In this document: piece by piece, positions 22,947 to 35,000 of the stretch | Layout of the letters: each line of letters opens with the position of its first letter | Position numbering within the stretch: the first letter of the stretch is position 1 | Assembly (NCBI GenBank): GCA_023159155.1 | Contig: JAJNNX010000010.1 | Span: 62,001-126,000, forward strand | Direction of reading: 5' to 3' | Source of the DNA: Ustulina deusta | Taxonomy: Eukaryota > Ascomycota > Sordariomycetes > Xylariales > Xylariaceae | Length of the DNA stretch: 64,000 nucleotides | Program-made: the position numbers and the translations under genes | The notes under the pieces: model-generated | Told to the model about the DNA's origin: nothing | Databases searched by the model: none | What the model saw: only the letters and a program-made list of their open reading frames with translations

Positions 22947-24497
22947 CTAGACCTTGACAGCCTGAGGAGCGCGCGCCAAGAACGAAGGATGCATGAGCAC
23001 ATCGATCTTCCTCATCAACAGGACCTGGTCGCCTTTGCTCCCAAAGTACCGCCCCGACCGGAAGCTGCTCCACACGTTAGTCTCTCGGTGCTGCAGTTGT
23101 AGGTGCCGCCTTACCTCCAGCTCAGGTTGGCCTGGACAATGTTCTGGATGCCCTGGATGTACTGCCGCACCTGGGCGTCGACATCAGCGCCCCACGACGG
23201 GAGCGCCCGGACCGCCTCGTCATGGACGCGATCTGGTCGAAGGCGGCCTGGGCTGACGAGCCGTTCATGCGGCACACGGCCACCATGTTGAACGGGCAGT
23301 TCTCGCTCTGTCCGCTTGTTAAATACCACGCAGATACCCGATCAACGAACCATTGGCTTTAACGTACCTCTTCTTTTCGGTAGGACAAGATGTCGATCAT
23401 CCTAGAGCCCGCCATGTGAGTAAAGTCTGGTCTTTCTCTCTCTCTCTATGTCCAAAGGGCGAAAGGGGGGCTTCTCCTCACATCATGACGAACTCGGCGC
23501 CCAGGTCCTCCAGCGTTCGCACCGTGGGGTGCTCGAACACCCCATCCGGCAAGTTCAGGCCGTAGGCGAACTCGATCAGCGGGTACATGGGGAAGACGCC
23601 GATGGACATGCGGCGCGTATCGACCATCTCCTGCACCGACAGAACCTTGTCCAACGCGTGGTCTTGGATGTGTTTCAGCGCGCCGGCGCAGTAGGATTCC
23701 ATGGCCCTGATGTAGCGCCCCAAGACACCTCCCGAGCGGGCCACGTTAGCAGTGACAGTCGGCTTTCTCGGAGGGACAACCGCCCGTCTCTCACTAGATG
23801 CCGAGCCCTGCTTGGTCGAGGTTGTCAGCGCCACCGCGTGTCCCAGGAAGGAGGCTCAGTACTCACAGCGGCAAGGCGCTTGAAAATGTCGTCGTGTGCG
23901 GTAACCACGGGCTGCTGTGACGTGCGGGGCGCCTCGGGCAGCATGATCGATAGTAGGTTGTTGATGATGCGTTCCGAGCCAACCGGGTCTTCGGTCAGTT
24001 CCCCCTCGTCAAACACTGTCAAAAAGCGTGGTTAGCTGCGAGAACTCCACGAGAGTGCCTTTGGGCCCACTGCGTCTGCCGTACTGTCATCGAAGAGGAA
24101 GACCTGTCAATCGCTCGCCGGTCAGCTCCTGTAGTGCGCCGGCAGTGTGTGGTCGTGCAGAACTCACCCAGTTGCCCCAGTCAGAGACGACCCGCAGCTT
24201 GTCCCGCGGGCAGTACGGCACCAGGACGGTGCAGAAGTACGAGAAGTCGCACAGGTTGACCCGCCGGTGCTGCTTCGGCGTGAGGCTCATGATGCTGGCG
24301 TAGAGGTAGTCAGTAGAGATGCGCCACGCGTGACCCTCTGGGGAACCGGCTCACCTTCGCAGCCATTCCTCCGACTCGGGCCGGACGGCCTCGTAGTGGC
24401 GGTTGACCACCGGCTCCCTCACCAGGAAGCTCTTGAACATGTCGGGCAGCGAGATGGTGACCCTGCGGGCCGCGGCGTCGGCGGTGGTCTCGATCAT
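22947..24497 (-). pseudogene. Class I terpene synthase (sesquiterpene-cyclase type), frameshifted
   Basis: Eight exons (minus strand) can be placed: 24355-24497, 24168-24294, 24085-24103, 23867-24015, 23482-23762, 23368-23401, 23115-23307 and 22947-23064. The aspartate-rich motif DDMFDEGEL (residues 95-103) is split by an intron after a 19-nt exon. DTRRMSIGVFP and LIEFAYGLNLPDGVFEHP are typical of fungal sesquiterpene cyclases. The second metal site reads I-D-I-L-S-Y-R-K-E, so the first Asn of the NSE triad is Ile (residue 242). Within exon 7 the frame of FNMVAVCRMNG and that of DEAVRALPSWG are out of register near 23218-23226 (a net loss of 1 modulo 3). The C-terminus still has the SGRYFG motif. 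A normal enzyme would cyclise farnesyl diphosphate; this copy is inferred to be dead. It lies in the same orientation as the P450. Confidence 0.82.
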
Positions 24498-25940
24498 GGT
24501 GCTGGTGACGTGGGCGGTGCGTTTGTTTGCTGGATTCTCGGCGGAACGGCGTGAGAAGAGACTGCTCGTGGGCTGTCCTCCATTGCGGAGCAGGGATGGC
24601 AGGAGGTTGGTTGATGTAGTTCGAGTCCGGGACGACTCCCCAGGCAGGTTTGCCTTGCGTGCTCGCGGGCACGGCCACGGGACTTCTCGGGCTGCGCACA
24701 TCGCCACATTTCAGATCGCGCTCCCTGGGAGATGATCGAAAAGGGATGCCCTGCATCCTTCCATTGGTTGCCTGGCGGCTGGTCCGAATCAATATCCCCG
24801 ATCACCAAGTAACATCTCGCCTCCCGGCCGACTAGGGCATTCCTTCCCAGTAGGACTGCCACAACCGCATCCGCTGACTCATGCTGAATCGGGTACATAC
24901 CGTGATCAGTAAGAGTCCGTCTCGATCCATGTAAGCACGTATCACACGTATCACCGCCGGCGGGGACGTCTTCCGGATCTAGTTGTAGACTTCGATATAC
25001 TTAGAGCTGCCTAGAGCTGTGACATTCACGTGTTGGCGTCTCCTCGCATGCGGATCGACTCGGTAACGGGGAGCTGAGACGTAGGCTTCGCCGCTGCCTG
25101 TGCCAATCATGCTACATGCATCGACGATAGGATTGTGTCCGCCTTACGCGAGACAAGGTTGTGGTATGCCACGGCTTATGTCGCCGTAGTTAATCCCAAA
25201 GTCCGTCTTATGCCAAAAAGAAGCTCCTCTCAAGATCTGCATCAGCTTGGGAGATCTGATACTGCTGCTAGGGATAATAGAGGGTGGCTAGTGGCCCGTC
25301 ATCGCTAAGAGAATGCCCTAACTTTGCCTGCACATCCAGTATCGCCACCGGCTGTTGTTGACACAAGCCTGGACGATCGACTTGAACCGCCCGGTACGGA
25401 AACACAATCAACTGCGCCAGGACGGCGCAGCTAGAAGGCGCGTTTCTAATAGACTAACACATGAAGGCAATCCCCTCTTGCAAAGATATGCGGATAATCA
25501 CTTCGAAGCAATATCAGAGCCCCTTGATATATTACAGTATAGGGGATAGTTCTGTACTGAACAAGACGTAAGACAGTTCTCTACAGAACAGGATGTTATG
25601 CTACCCGGGTTAATGAATAAACTGTGGTGCGCTTTGCTGGGCCACATCTAGAGAAAAGCCGGAAAAGCTATATTACATTATATGTATGCTGATACCAGAT
25701 GGTTGCTTGTGCTTGCATCTTATGTACTAGAACACTACTGGAGGGGCTACGGTCTGAGCCTAGATCTTGAAATTCTCGACTTAAACTAGAGTCCCATTGC
25801 TAGAAAAAAAAAAGCGGCTCTTCACCGCATCGAGCGAGCTTTGATAGAATGGAAATTCCAGCGAGGCTGAATCCAGCACAACAGCTTAGATCCACTTCTG
25901 GGACTACAACTATGCAGTGTTAAACCCCAGCACGTAGGCC
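24498..25940. other. Intergenic region upstream of terpene synthase
   Basis: The first part should be the terpene synthase promoter. ORFs here (for example 24403-24735 +, 25355-25549 +) look like noise. Near 25920-25985 the minus strand reads a short peptide, DHTIVVPKNTSGIKAY, ending at a stop just after 25920; it may be a gene remnant from another cluster gene. The expected N-terminal half of the acyltransferase, with its HxxxD motif, is not found here. Confidence 0.4.
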
Positions 25941-26722
25941 TTGATCCCCGACGTGTTCTTCGGCACCACGATGGTGTGGTCCTACGGCCCAACCATCCCT
26001 TACCTCGGGCCGCCCGGCCCCCCCTTCGCTAGCATCCGCCGCACCGGCCGCATCTTCGTTGTGGCGCCTCACGCGCTGGCCCAGCTCCGCCAGCAGCTCG
26101 CCAGCGCTAGTGGCGCCAAGCTCCCCTCGTCGTTCACCAGTCTCGCTGCGCTGACGTGGGCGCATGTAACGAAGGCACGCCTTACCGCTATTCAGGACGC
26201 AGCTGCCGCCGCCGCTAATAGTGATACAAACAGGGACGGGGCGCAGCGCGCAGCCGAGGACGGGACCGGGTACAAGTACTGGGAGCTGGGGAAGGGCAAG
26301 GGCCAGACGGCGCGGATCGTCACCGTGGTCAACTGGCGCGGGCGGGCCGTTGGGCACGTCCCGGGGTTGGCGGCCACGGCGGGCAACGCGGTGGCGATCC
26401 CGGCCGCGGACGTGGCCTTAGGGACCGTGCTGGCCGCAGCCGGCGCGTCGCGACGCGAGCACCCCGGACACGCGGATGCGACGGGGACCGGCATGGAAGC
26501 GCTGCGCGGCGTGGCGCAGGCGATCGAGGCGTCCGCGCGAAGCGTGGACGACGACTTCGTGGCGACGCGGACGGCGCTGGCCCGCCGGCTGGAGGATATA
26601 CGGATGCTAGGGATTGAAGGGGACCCGAGGGACGCAAAGGCGTTTGCATTCAATACGTGGCGGTACTTGTACAAGGGAACACCGGGCTGGGGACTGCCTG
26701 GGGTAGCAAGGGAGGGGGATGG
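25941..26722 (+). pseudogene. BAHD-type acyltransferase fragment, interrupted by retrotransposon (left part)
   Basis: The frame from 25941 encodes the C-terminal half of a fungal transferase-family (BAHD, PF02458-type) protein. It contains a FTSLAALTWAHVTKAR segment, the hydrophobic core around VVNWRGRAVGHVPG, and near its right end FNTWRYLYKG and TPGWGLPG, the equivalent of the DFGWG loop. The N-terminal half with the catalytic HxxxD is missing, so the fragment was probably truncated upstream as well. At 26722 the gene is cut by the family B gypsy element. The last ten codons of the open frame (to 26753) are read from the LTR and are not part of the gene. The remaining C-terminus is at 39952-40144. 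Such enzymes acylate hydroxylated terpenoids or other secondary metabolites. Confidence 0.78.
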
Positions 26723-27041
26723 TATCACACGGATTGATATGCCAAGCCGCTAGCTATGCTGTTGGTACAATATGCAGGCCCACAAAGGAACAGATAAGTC
26801 TTTATTAAAAGGACAAGAAGTTATACGGACTATACGCATATATAAGAAGACCTAACAGTCCTTTGCGTTAATAAAGTTATAGAATATATTCTAAATAGCC
26901 TAATAGCGAACAGGCATAAATAAGCTATAAGAATCCCAAGTTCAAACATTTAAAAAAAAGAACCATAAACTTTAAAACCCCTAAAGAATTATTAGCTAAA
27001 TATAACTAAGTTCTAAGCTTATAATATATATTTTTATTATA
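26723..27041 (+). repeat. Family B 5' LTR
   Basis: This 319-bp LTR starts TATCACACGG (the first G of an original TGT lost) and ends TTATTATA, matching TTGTTACA in the right LTR. Its first 100 bp are nearly unmutated and its right part is AT-converted. Confidence 0.85.
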
Positions 27042-30000
27042 AATAATTTTCTATTTACTTAAAAGAACTTTTATAATTTTATAACTATTCTAGCTTAGTT
27101 TATACTTATTACTAATAATAGCTTATTAGCTTTAAAAGCACTTTTTATATTTTAATTATTATTTTATGCTATAGTTATTGCTAGTAGTATTCTTTCTAAA
27201 CTAGAAAAAAAAGATCTAAACAAAATCTTAAACAAAGATTTAAAAAAAAAAAAAAACTTAAACAAAATCTTAAACAAAAATAACCCGGAAAGTACTAAAC
27301 TATAACCAAACCTTTAAAACAAATTAGCCTAAAATGGCTTAGTGCTACTAGTAGTAGAAAAACTATCTTTTATGTCTAATAAAATATAGTTTTTGGTAGT
27401 TTTTTTATCTAACTTTTTTGTTTTTTATTATTAAAACTCTTTAAAAGTATTACCTTTTGCTCCTTTTTTATTTATGCTTAGAATATTTTTTTTACTACTA
27501 TTTAAAAAAATATTTAGATCGATTAATAAACTAGCATTTTACTAGTAGCCAAACTATAATATATAAGACGTGTTACCTTTGCAATAATATTCCTATTTAT
27601 AATCAATCTTCCGTTTTTTGGTTAAACCTTACGTTCTAAAAACTAAGCCTAATATATTAAACCTATTAGCCGATTATGCCGGTACTATTGTCCTATATAA
27701 CCCTTAAAAATATAACATTATTATAAAAAATTAAATTAAACTAATTAAAGCTAATATTATTATTGCTAATCTATTAAACTAGCTTATAAAGTTATATTAA
27801 TAAATAAATAATTTTTATATAACAATTAATACTTTTATTAATAATATTAAGGCTTTTTACTACCAAAACTAAAAAAAAATCAAAAAACAATATAAAATTA
27901 TATATAATTTTTATAGTATAGTAATATAAATATATTAAATAAGAATTACTATATTTATAAAACAAATCGGATAGTTCTAATAATAAATAGAATAATCTAG
28001 CTCTATATTTTTTTAGAAAATATAAAAAATTATTGCTAAGTTTGCTTAAAATATTTCTATTTAGTAAAAAGCTATTATTAAATTTAAAAAAATAATTTTA
28101 TAATAATAATAAGCTTTAAAAATATTTTAGAAAAATTATTAATAGTATAAAAAGTTTAAAAAAAAAGTAATGTTATAAGTAATAAAAAAAAAAAACCAGA
28201 TTAATAATTTATTTGTTTAAAAATATTTTAATCCTACCTATAATAAAATAACCTAGAAATAAATTAAAAATTTTTAGGTATATATTTAGGTTATTTTAGA
28301 TAAATTTAATACTTAACTAGTAGCTAACTATAAAATAAATATAAACTTTGTTCTAGAATCTATTAGAAAATATATAGCTTTTAAGCTTATATTTATTCTT
28401 TTTATTAGCTAACTAGGGTCCTTTTTATTATAGGGGCCCCTATTTAAGTACTTTAGTTTAAAAGCTTAGATAAAAAAAATATTAATAAGCAAAGTTTTTT
28501 AGGAAGCTTAAGCCTATAAAATAACTAAAAAAGCCTATATATAATTTAATTCTATATGTGCTAGACTTTTTATATCTAATAGAAATAGAAAAGCTATACT
28601 ACTTTGTTGTTTATTTAGAGCTTTTAACCTAGACCTAAAAAATTTAAGTAATAATAATAATAATAGCCTATTAAGGCCTTTATAAAGACTACTACCTTTT
28701 TTTTTGCAAAGTTCTTAAAGAATTAATAATAATAATAATAATAATAAGTTATAATTTAATAACTAGTTAATCTAAGTTTTTAAATGCCTTGTTTACCTAG
28801 CTTTTTTTATTACGATTAATTTAATATACCTAAATAAACTATTAGTCTATAATAGGGAGGACCTAGCAAAGTTTTAAACTTAGTAAATAAAAATAGAATT
28901 ATACTTAGAAATATATAAAGAAAGTTTTTTTAAAGATTATTATTAAATTAATTAGGTAAGCTTATTACTAATAGGCAAAATATAAACCTAGTACTAGCAG
29001 CATATTAAATAAATAAATAAAATAAGTTTTATAGACTAATAGCTTAGCTATATATATATATTAAAAAAAAGGTTTAAAAATTACTTTAAACAATACTAGA
29101 ACTTTAAAAAAATAACTAGTCTTAAATATAAAAGAAATATAGCTTAATATTTTATAGAGCTTTTTAACTTTAATAAGGTTATTTAGTAGTCTAGAATTAT
29201 TTTTTAAAATTATATAACTAAGACTTTTTTTAATAATATTATTAAATTAGTTTATTTTTATTAAAAAAGCTTGCTAAAAACTAATAAAGAATTTATTTTA
29301 GTTATATAAAAAGCAAACCAAATATATAAAAATATGCTAACTAACCCTAGAATATTAGAAAAAAGAAGGCCTACTTTAATAGTAGAGCTTTTAAAGTCGG
29401 GCTAACCTAACTGTAGCAAAGAAGGACGCTCCAACCCAGGCCGCAACCAATCTTTAAAAAAAGACATATTTAAAAAAACCGATAGTAAGATTAAACTAGA
29501 CTTTAAAAACAAACAATAAGCCTTAGTAATAGTAGCCCTAAAAAAAATAGATTAAACTGCTATTAATTAGTAAAAACGTAACAAAATTAATTATTAATAT
29601 TATAAATAAAACAACTATAATATTTTTGTTTGTTTTACTAAAAAAGATATTAATAAATAAGATTTACTACTAGTACTTAAAAAAACTTCTACTGCTAAAA
29701 AAGAAATAATTAAAAAATAATTTCTTTTAGACCTTATTAAATAAGCCAAAATAAATATGCTTTTAATAGTTATATTTAAGCTTTTATTATAGTTTATAAA
29801 AATAAATAAATCTGACTTAAATTTTTAAAAAGTTCTTATGCCACATTTTATAAAATCTTAAAACTAAACTAAAATAATAAACTCTAGATAAATATAATTA
29901 AGCAACCTAAAGAAAAACTAATAAACTTAGGCAAAAAACCTAGCTTGGAACCTAAAATAAGATATTATTTTATAATATATATAATATTCTTATATAATAA

Positions 30001-30749
30001 TAAAAAATATTTTATTTGAACACTACTTAATACTAAAAACTTAGTACTAATAATATTTTTTAGCTAAATATAACAGTAAAAGTTGCTTTTTATTAAAAAA
30101 ATATAACTATAACTTATAATAGTTTTTAATATTATATATATATAAAAAGTAGGTAGATATTATATAAAAAAAATAATTTTTAAATATTAAAAGGACTATT
30201 TTATATAGCTTAGCTTTAAACTAAATAAAATAAATAATAAATATAATATAATTTTTTTTTAATAATAGCTAAAATAATATTAGCTAGTATATTTTTTTAA
30301 AAATATTTAAAAAATTACTTTTATTTTAAAATATTATTATAAAAATTATATAAATTAAGCTATTTTAAACCTAGAAATAGCTAGGGTTATAATAATTATT
30401 TTATAGGAGGCTACTAATACTACTATTGCTTAAGTTTTTAAAAAGTTTTAAGAATTTTTTTTTATTATATTTAAAACAGCTATATAACGGTTACCTAACT
30501 ACTAGTTATAAGACTATGCCATTAATATTATAAAAAGTAAAACATTACTATAGGGATTATTATATACTATAAGCGCATAAAAATTAAATATTTTAAAATT
30601 ATAGTTAGAAAAAATACTAAAAACCAGGCATATTTGGAAATCTATTTTATTATGCGGGGCTTTTTTAATGTTTGTTAAAAAAAAAAACTTAAATAATTTT
30701 TTATAACTTATAGTTAATTATAAAGGTTTAAATAATATAATAATCCTGG

Positions 30750-31640
30750 TTTAGTACTTAATACTATTAATTGTAGAGCTGCAAGCCTGTTTTGTAATAG
30801 CTAAATAGTTTACCAAAATCGACCTAAAGTTTAGATTCTTTTTAGTACGTATTAAGAAAAGAAAGAAATAAAAAATAGCATTCCGTTATAAATATGGCTT
30901 TTTTAAGTATATAGTTATACTAATAGGACTTATAAACGTTTTAATAACTTTTTAAGCTATAATAAATAATATATTTTATAATTTTATTAATACTAGACTT
31001 TTTGTTTATTTAAACAATCTATTAATTTATGCTAATATATTAAAAGAATATAATTAACTAGTTAAAAAAGTCCTAAAATAACTAATATAATATAACCTAG
31101 TAGTTATTCCTTAGAAATATAAATAGTAAATATAAAAAATAGATTTCTTAGGCTATATTATTAGAGCTAATAGAATTTTTATAGTACTAAACAAAATAAA
31201 CTATATTAATAAATAAAAAACCCTAAATATTTTGCAAGAATTATAATAGTTTATAAGCTTTGCTAACTTTTATTAACGGTTTATTAAAATTTTTTTAGTA
31301 ATTATTAAATTTTTTATAAACGCTAACAAAAAAAACAAAAAAAAGTAAAAATAAACAGAAGTAATAAGCGAAGCTTTTAAAGAACTAAAATACTAATTTA
31401 TTACAGCCCTTATTTTAGTACATTTTAACCCGGAAGAAATTGCATATATAAAGACTAACGTATTAGACTTTGCCTTTGGGGCAGTCCTATTACAAAAAGA
31501 CCTAAATAGACAACTATATCTAATTGCTTTTTATTTATGCAAGTTTATACTAACAGAAATAAATTATAAAATTTATAATAAAGAGCTTTTAGTTATAATA
31601 GACTTTTTTAATTGCTAGCGCTAATACTTAAAAAGTGCTA
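30750..31640 (+). pseudogene. Family B pol remnant: reverse transcriptase and RNase H
   Basis: Across in-frame stops the translation shows AFRYKYGFFKY, a degraded ILIGLINVLITF (canonical MPFGLTNAPATFQ) and YLNNLLIY (canonical YLDDILIY), then an RNase H part with LVHFNPEE, FAFGAVLLQKD and INYKIYNKELLVII. The DD-to-NN change at the polymerase site is what G-to-A mutation of Asp codons gives. The order and motifs are Ty3/gypsy. Confidence 0.8.
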
Positions 31641-32020
31641 AGTATAAGATTAAGATCTATTTAGACTACTAGAATTTTGTATATTTTATAATTATAAAGG
31701 TCTTTAACCGCAAGCAAGCGTAATAAACCTAGCAATTATTTATGTACTAGTTTATAATTAATTATTAATTAGGATAACTTAATAAAAAGGCTAATATTAT
31801 GTTTAAACTAGCTTAATATTGCCTTAAAAAAGAGAGGAGTAAAGACTAGCTAATAAAAATAGTTTTGCAAAATAAACACTTTTTTTATTCATAAGGTATA
31901 CTATTTTTAGTAGTAGTAGTAGTTCTGCTAACGTTAGAACAATTATATAGCTTAATAGTACTGCAATAAAACTAAAACTTTATAGAAAAAGTTTATTAAA
32001 CAAGGAAAGAAAATGCTAAG

Positions 32021-35000
32021 TATAATGGTCAGTACAGTCTTGGCGAGACCTGCAAGGACTCCAGACCCACAGGGCAATAAGATAGAAAGTCTACGCACGG
32101 ACTAGCCCATACCTCTGCAGCCACACACATAGAGTCCATATCTACCTATCCTATAAACTTTGATTTCCTTCTTTCTTTTTTCTTTTTTTTTTTAGCTTAG
32201 AGTCTTCGCCTATAATATTAATAAACTAGCTATAAAAGCTTTATTTAACTAAACGTAGTACTACTTTAAACTTACTAATTACTTATTAATAAATATTTAA
32301 TAAAATATATTTTTTTTATTTTGCTATAATTAGCAAAATATAAATAAACTTCTTTTTTTTAGTTATATGCCTAATACTAAAAATTATATATCTTATAATA
32401 CAAACTTAACTTTAATATAACTATAACAAAACCTTTAACCTTTATACCACCCAAAAGCAAACAACCTATAAAAAACCTAACTTCAAACACCCTAATTCCA
32501 CCTTAAGCACTTAAACAATTAGAACAACTCTAGTTACAAAGTATAACTAGCCTATTATTTTTAAATAATCCTAAAATCTTTATTTCTATAAAAAAAAAAA
32601 ATATTTTGTACTAGACTTTTTTATAAATATTTTAAGTAAACTAATACTTAAAAAAAAAAAACAAAGTATTAAAACATAAAAAAAACAAAAAATTAAAACC
32701 TAAAAAAAACAAAAAATTAGGACCTAAAAAAGCAAAATTTGAACTAGAGCTAAAACAACCTAATATAAATAATATACCTAGAAATATAACAAAAAATATT
32801 AGAGCTATATAAACTTACGATTCTACGTTAGTTCTAGCAAAATTTTTCTAATAACTAAAAAAAATAGAGCGCCAATCCTTTACTACGCCTACCCTAGCAC
32901 CCTTAAAAAACTATTACAACTTAACCATAAAAAGTATATTCAAAAGTACTAACTTTAAACCTTCCGGCCTTGCTGCCCTACCTGTTTTTCGACCTATTAG
33001 CTCACTTATAACTGCCCTAAACCTTTTTTATACCAAAAAAACTAAAATATAAAGAACCAATCCTAGCAAGTTTATAGAAAACAAAAACCTATTTAATAAC
33101 TAGGTTTATAAACTAACAAAAAAATTAAATAAAAACATTACTACTTTCTGAACTAAAAATAGCTAACTTTAATATATTATAAGCTAATTAGAAAAGCACG
33201 CCAAAAAATCTATAAAAATACGCTTCTATTTAACCAAAAAACTATTTAATAGTATTACAAAAATAATCTAAGCTTTATTAATAATTTATTATAATTTTAA
33301 CCAAGTAGCTATTGCTTATAAAACATTTAAAGCTTATATATATAAAGCAAATAAAAATATTAATAAGTTTATTTTTATATTTAATAGCCTAGCCCAAAAG
33401 TATTAACTTATAAAATTACAATAAAAACACAAACTATAAAACCATTTTTATATAAACCTAGAAAAAAACTTATATAAAGTTTTTATAAATCTAGATATTT
33501 TTTATAAATTATTTATTAATAAAATTATTAAGTTAATATATAATACTAAGCAAACTTATAAAAATTACTAGTAAACTAAGCTTACAAGCTTAACTAAAAA
33601 AAAATCAAACTTAAATAATCAAACTTTTAGCAAACCTAACTACTAACTTTTAGCAAACCTTAGAAATTCTAAAACATTTATTTTAAAACAATTAAAACAG
33701 GCCTTAACCGCAAAAAAAAAAAAAGCCTATTAAAATAATAAGACCTGCTTTATTTATAGTAAAAAAAAGCATATATTAATTAACTGCCTTAACCGAACAC
33801 CTAAAATCTTAGGTATTTAGCCAGCAAAAAAAACATTTAATAAAAATAGCTCAGGTAGTTTATCTAACTTAAAAAACAAGTAGAACTAACAAAAATCTTT
33901 TTGTTAGTCCTTCTACCCACTTTAACTAAAATATATAACTAAAACAAATTAATTATTTTTAAAATATTTGCTAAATTATAAATTAATAGTATTAAAATAA
34001 AAACTTTAGCCTTATATAATACTAAAGCTTATACTTTTTTAATAATTAGCTACAAATTTATATAACAAATCAAGCAATAGCTAAAAGCAAAAATAATCTA
34101 TTTAGCAAAACCTTAAAAATTTTATAACTACTATAATAAAATAGTTAGCAAAATTTATAAATATTTAATATATATAATAAAAATTAATAATTAATAGTTT
34201 AAAAACCAAACGTTCTAAGTTATTAATTTTAGTTATAATATTATTATTAGCATTAAATAATTAATAAAGCAAGATATTCTAATAAAAACTTAAAAATAAT
34301 AATTAATCTAACTAAATAATTTATTTTTATTAGCTTAATTTTTCCTTATAATTATAATTAAACTATTTAGCTATAAATAACAAATTATAGACCTAAAAAT
34401 ATAAAAAAATGCCAATTAATACAATTAAGTATTAAAAAAACATTATTAAATATTAAAACAACTTTTTAGAACTAAAATAATTATTCTAAGTATAACTAAG
34501 ACTAAGAAAATATAAAAAAAACCTAGGACTTTTAAACCTAAAACAAAAAAAGTCTATATAATAACTTTTAAAAAAAAAAAAAACTAAGCTACTATTAAAA
34601 AAATTCTATAAAACCTTTAGAACTATTTTTATTAAAACAAGTAGGAATAGTTAACCAAAAAGACTTTATAGAAACCTATTATAATTAAGTTTATAACAAC
34701 TAAAAATAACAATACTAAACTATTTAAAAAAAACTCAAAAGTGATTAGTACTTTATAAAAAAAATAGACTTAAATTAACCAAGTAGTACTATAAAAAACT
34801 TTTAATAATAAACCTATCCTATTTCTAAAAAAAAAAAACCTTAAATATATAAAATTAATATAAAATCTTTTGCCTTTTTAACTATTATACCTAAAAAGGT
34901 TTTTTTTAAAAAAAAAATCTAAAACCTTACTACTATTATAACTAGGGTTCAATATAATACTAGAACTTAATAACAAAAAATACGCCTTAAAACCCTACTA

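Noticed and set aside
25920..26357. 145-codon antisense ORF over the acyltransferase fragment
   Set aside because: It is a GC-rich shadow frame opposite a recognisable protein. Only the short stretch 25920-25985, in another minus frame, looks protein-like, and I could not assign it.
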